A stretch of 5,446 bases of DNA from Pseudobdellovibrionaceae bacterium. Its GTDB lineage: Bacteria > Bdellovibrionota > Bdellovibrionia > Bdellovibrionales > JAMPXM01. Positions 4,689-5,446 of the stretch are shown here, piece after piece. The translations under genes and the position numbers were made by a program. A model generated the notes under the pieces. The model did not search any database. It had not been told where the DNA came from and worked only from the letters and a program-made list of their open reading frames with translations. The stretch is taken from the NCBI GenBank assembly GCA_913776405.1, contig CAJYOV010000371.1, positions 1-5,446 of the forward strand. The letters are read 5' to 3'. Within the stretch, counting starts at the first letter, position 1. Each line of letters begins with the position of its first letter.

Positions 4689-5213
4689 ATGCAAGACTTT
4701 ACGCAAGACTACACTCAAGACCATCCCAAAACCGAATCTCAGACTGAAGATCAAAGCTCGGTCAGCAAACTCGAAGAACACGTTCTCGCCCTTAGGATTA
4801 ATGAACTCGCCGCGCGCGATCGAATCCTCATTGAGTTAAGAAAACCCGAATTCACCCGTGTCTGGAAGCTTGCTGGGCACCGCAACCTCCGCGAGTACTG
4901 CGAGGAAACCTTGAGTTACGGCCCTCTGGAAACGCGCGAGATTCTTGTGAAAATCGGACACATCCTGACTCGCGATAGCATGATGTCGAACGATGCCGCG
5001 ACAAACGAGCGCATCAAAAAACTGATCTCTTGGCGTTCGCGAACGGCGCTGGAGGCCCGGTTGCCGGCTTACCGCGTGCTAAGCAATCGCACGCTGCTCG
5101 CCGTCGCGAATGAAAACCCGAAAGACCTCACGTCGCTTGAGGCCATCAACGGGATCGGTCACGTGAAAGTGAGAAATTTTGGCGAGGCTCTCTTGAAAAC
5201 TCTCGAAATTTGA
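4689..5213 (+). CDS. Small HRDC-domain protein, likely nucleic-acid binding
   Basis: This 174-residue protein has no helicase or nuclease motifs. Residues 108-173 fit the HRDC domain (helicase and RNase D C-terminal), a small helical fold that binds DNA or RNA: ISWRSRTALEARLPAYRVLSNRTLLAVA (113-140), PKDLTSLEAINGIGHVKVRNFG (144-165). These carry the expected W-R, P-A-Y, L and GIG positions. Residues 30-92 are a separate helical segment (RINELAARDRILIELR..., GHRNLREYCEETLSYGPLETREI). It faintly recalls the short domain before HNH nucleases in some deltaproteobacterial proteins, but I cannot confirm this. The first 20 residues are low-complexity, with QDFT-QDYT-QDH from a 12-base repeat. HRDC outside RecQ or RNase D is uncommon. 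The start has AAAGG with a spacing of four to five bases. It may pair functionally with the regulator upstream, but this is only proximity. Confidence 0.75.
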   Translation: MQDFTQDYTQDHPKTESQTEDQSSVSKLEEHVLALRINELAARDRILIELRKPEFTRVWKLAGHRNLREYCEETLSYGPLETREILVKIGHILTRDSMMSNDAATNERIKKLISWRSRTALEARLPAYRVLSNRTLLAVANENPKDLTSLEAINGIGHVKVRNFGEALLKTLEI

Positions 5214-5252
5214 TGAAATCAAGAGCTTGAGATCATCGCAATGAAACAGCGA

Positions 5253-5288
5253 CCCGCCTCAAAAGAGCTAGGATAGCGGGCGGAGGCG
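5253..5288 (+). promoter_or_regulatory. Possible Shine-Dalgarno masking pairing before the aminotransferase
   Basis: CGCCTC (5255-5260) is perfectly complementary to GAGGCG (5283-5288), which includes the GGAGG ribosome-binding site (5282-5286). The same C-rich segment (CCCGC, 5253-5257) can instead pair with GCGGG (5276-5280), leaving the site free. Two exclusive pairings are seen on paper; regulation by them is inference. Confidence 0.25.
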
Positions 5289-5293
5289 TTTCG

Positions 5294-5446
5294 ATGATTA
5301 CCACAAACGAGCGACAAGAACGACTCATCGACGCCTATGGTGAGTTGATCAACCCATCGAAAGCCCGCATCATGCGCGAAGCGGGCCTAGGGATTATCGA
5401 AGAGAAAAAAAGCGGTTCGTACGTTTGGGATCAGGACGGTACACGC
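5294..5446 (+). CDS. N-terminus of a probable class III PLP-dependent aminotransferase (cut by window end)
   Basis: Only the first 51 codons are present, open to the window edge. The translation contains LINPSKARIMREAGLGIIEEKKSGSYVWDQDGTR (residues 18-51). This resembles the opening of class III aminotransferases (acetylornithine and related families), where a strand of the form G-x-Y-V-W-D-x-D-G-x-R is normally followed by a Y-I/L-D-strand. The PLP lysine and catalytic residues lie outside the window, so substrate and identity cannot be judged. The start is well supported by GGAGG (5282-5286), seven bases before the ATG. It lies 80 bases after the HRDC gene on the same strand. I see no T-run terminator between them. 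Confidence 0.6.
   Translation, partial: MITTNERQERLIDAYGELINPSKARIMREAGLGIIEEKKSGSYVWDQDGTR

Noticed and set aside
4689..4730. Three copies of CAAGAC spaced 12 bases apart at the HRDC gene start, considered as a regulatory array
   Set aside because: They are in frame and simply encode the QD-x-T low-complexity N-terminus; slippage within coding sequence is the simpler reading.
4375..4839. A 154-codon + strand open frame bridging the response regulator and HRDC genes
   Set aside because: It overlaps both real genes out of frame, its translation is low-complexity (Ser/Arg/Lys/Pro-rich), and part of it is the 14-bp tandem repeat. No domain is visible.
5190..5225. A 7-bp inverted repeat (CTCTTGA/TCAAGAG) spanning the HRDC stop codon as a terminator
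   Set aside because: The loop is about 22 bases and no T-run follows, so it is not a credible intrinsic terminator.

Overview
This window looks like a chromosomal stretch from a Gram-negative bacterium with moderate GC content. The outer-membrane MipA/OmpV-type barrel supports a Gram-negative envelope. The mix of genes (secreted subtilase, CsbD-like stress protein, stand-alone receiver protein, small HRDC protein) reminds me of Bdellovibrionota or a related group. That placement is inference from gene content and style, not from a marker gene. I see no rRNA, tRNA, CRISPR array, insertion sequence or phage gene.

Layout: (1) A secreted subtilisin-family (S8) protease of the bacillopeptidase F type lies on the + strand at 98-1612. 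(2) It converges, with a gap of only 23 bases, on a minus-strand group running 3772 to 1636. In transcription order the group is a CsbD-like small stress protein (3772-3500), a MipA/OmpV-family outer-membrane protein (3411-2500) and a predicted SAM-dependent methyltransferase (2481-1636). The last two are 18 bases apart and probably cotranscribed. (3) A 181-base divergent intergenic region with two inverted repeats separates this group from + strand genes. These are an orphan receiver-domain response regulator (3954-4478), a small protein ending in an HRDC nucleic-acid-binding domain (4689-5213), and the first 51 codons of a probable class III PLP-dependent aminotransferase cut by the window end (5294-5446).

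The most unusual signal is at the start of the MipA/OmpV gene. An 11-bp perfect inverted repeat encloses the start codon and is followed, in the sense direction, by a T-rich run that also encodes the signal peptide. This is the shape of an intrinsic terminator built into the first codons. A candidate extended -10 promoter overlaps the left arm, so transcripts from the gene's own promoter would start inside the hairpin and could not form it. Readthrough transcripts from the CsbD-like gene could form it and be stopped. Secondary items are a 14-bp tandem repeat and two hairpins in the 210-base gap before the HRDC gene, a strong hairpin in the convergent 3' region, and possible masking of the aminotransferase Shine-Dalgarno sequence. 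I do not see a recognisable defence or other multi-gene novel system. Most genes belong to known families with unknown specific substrates.
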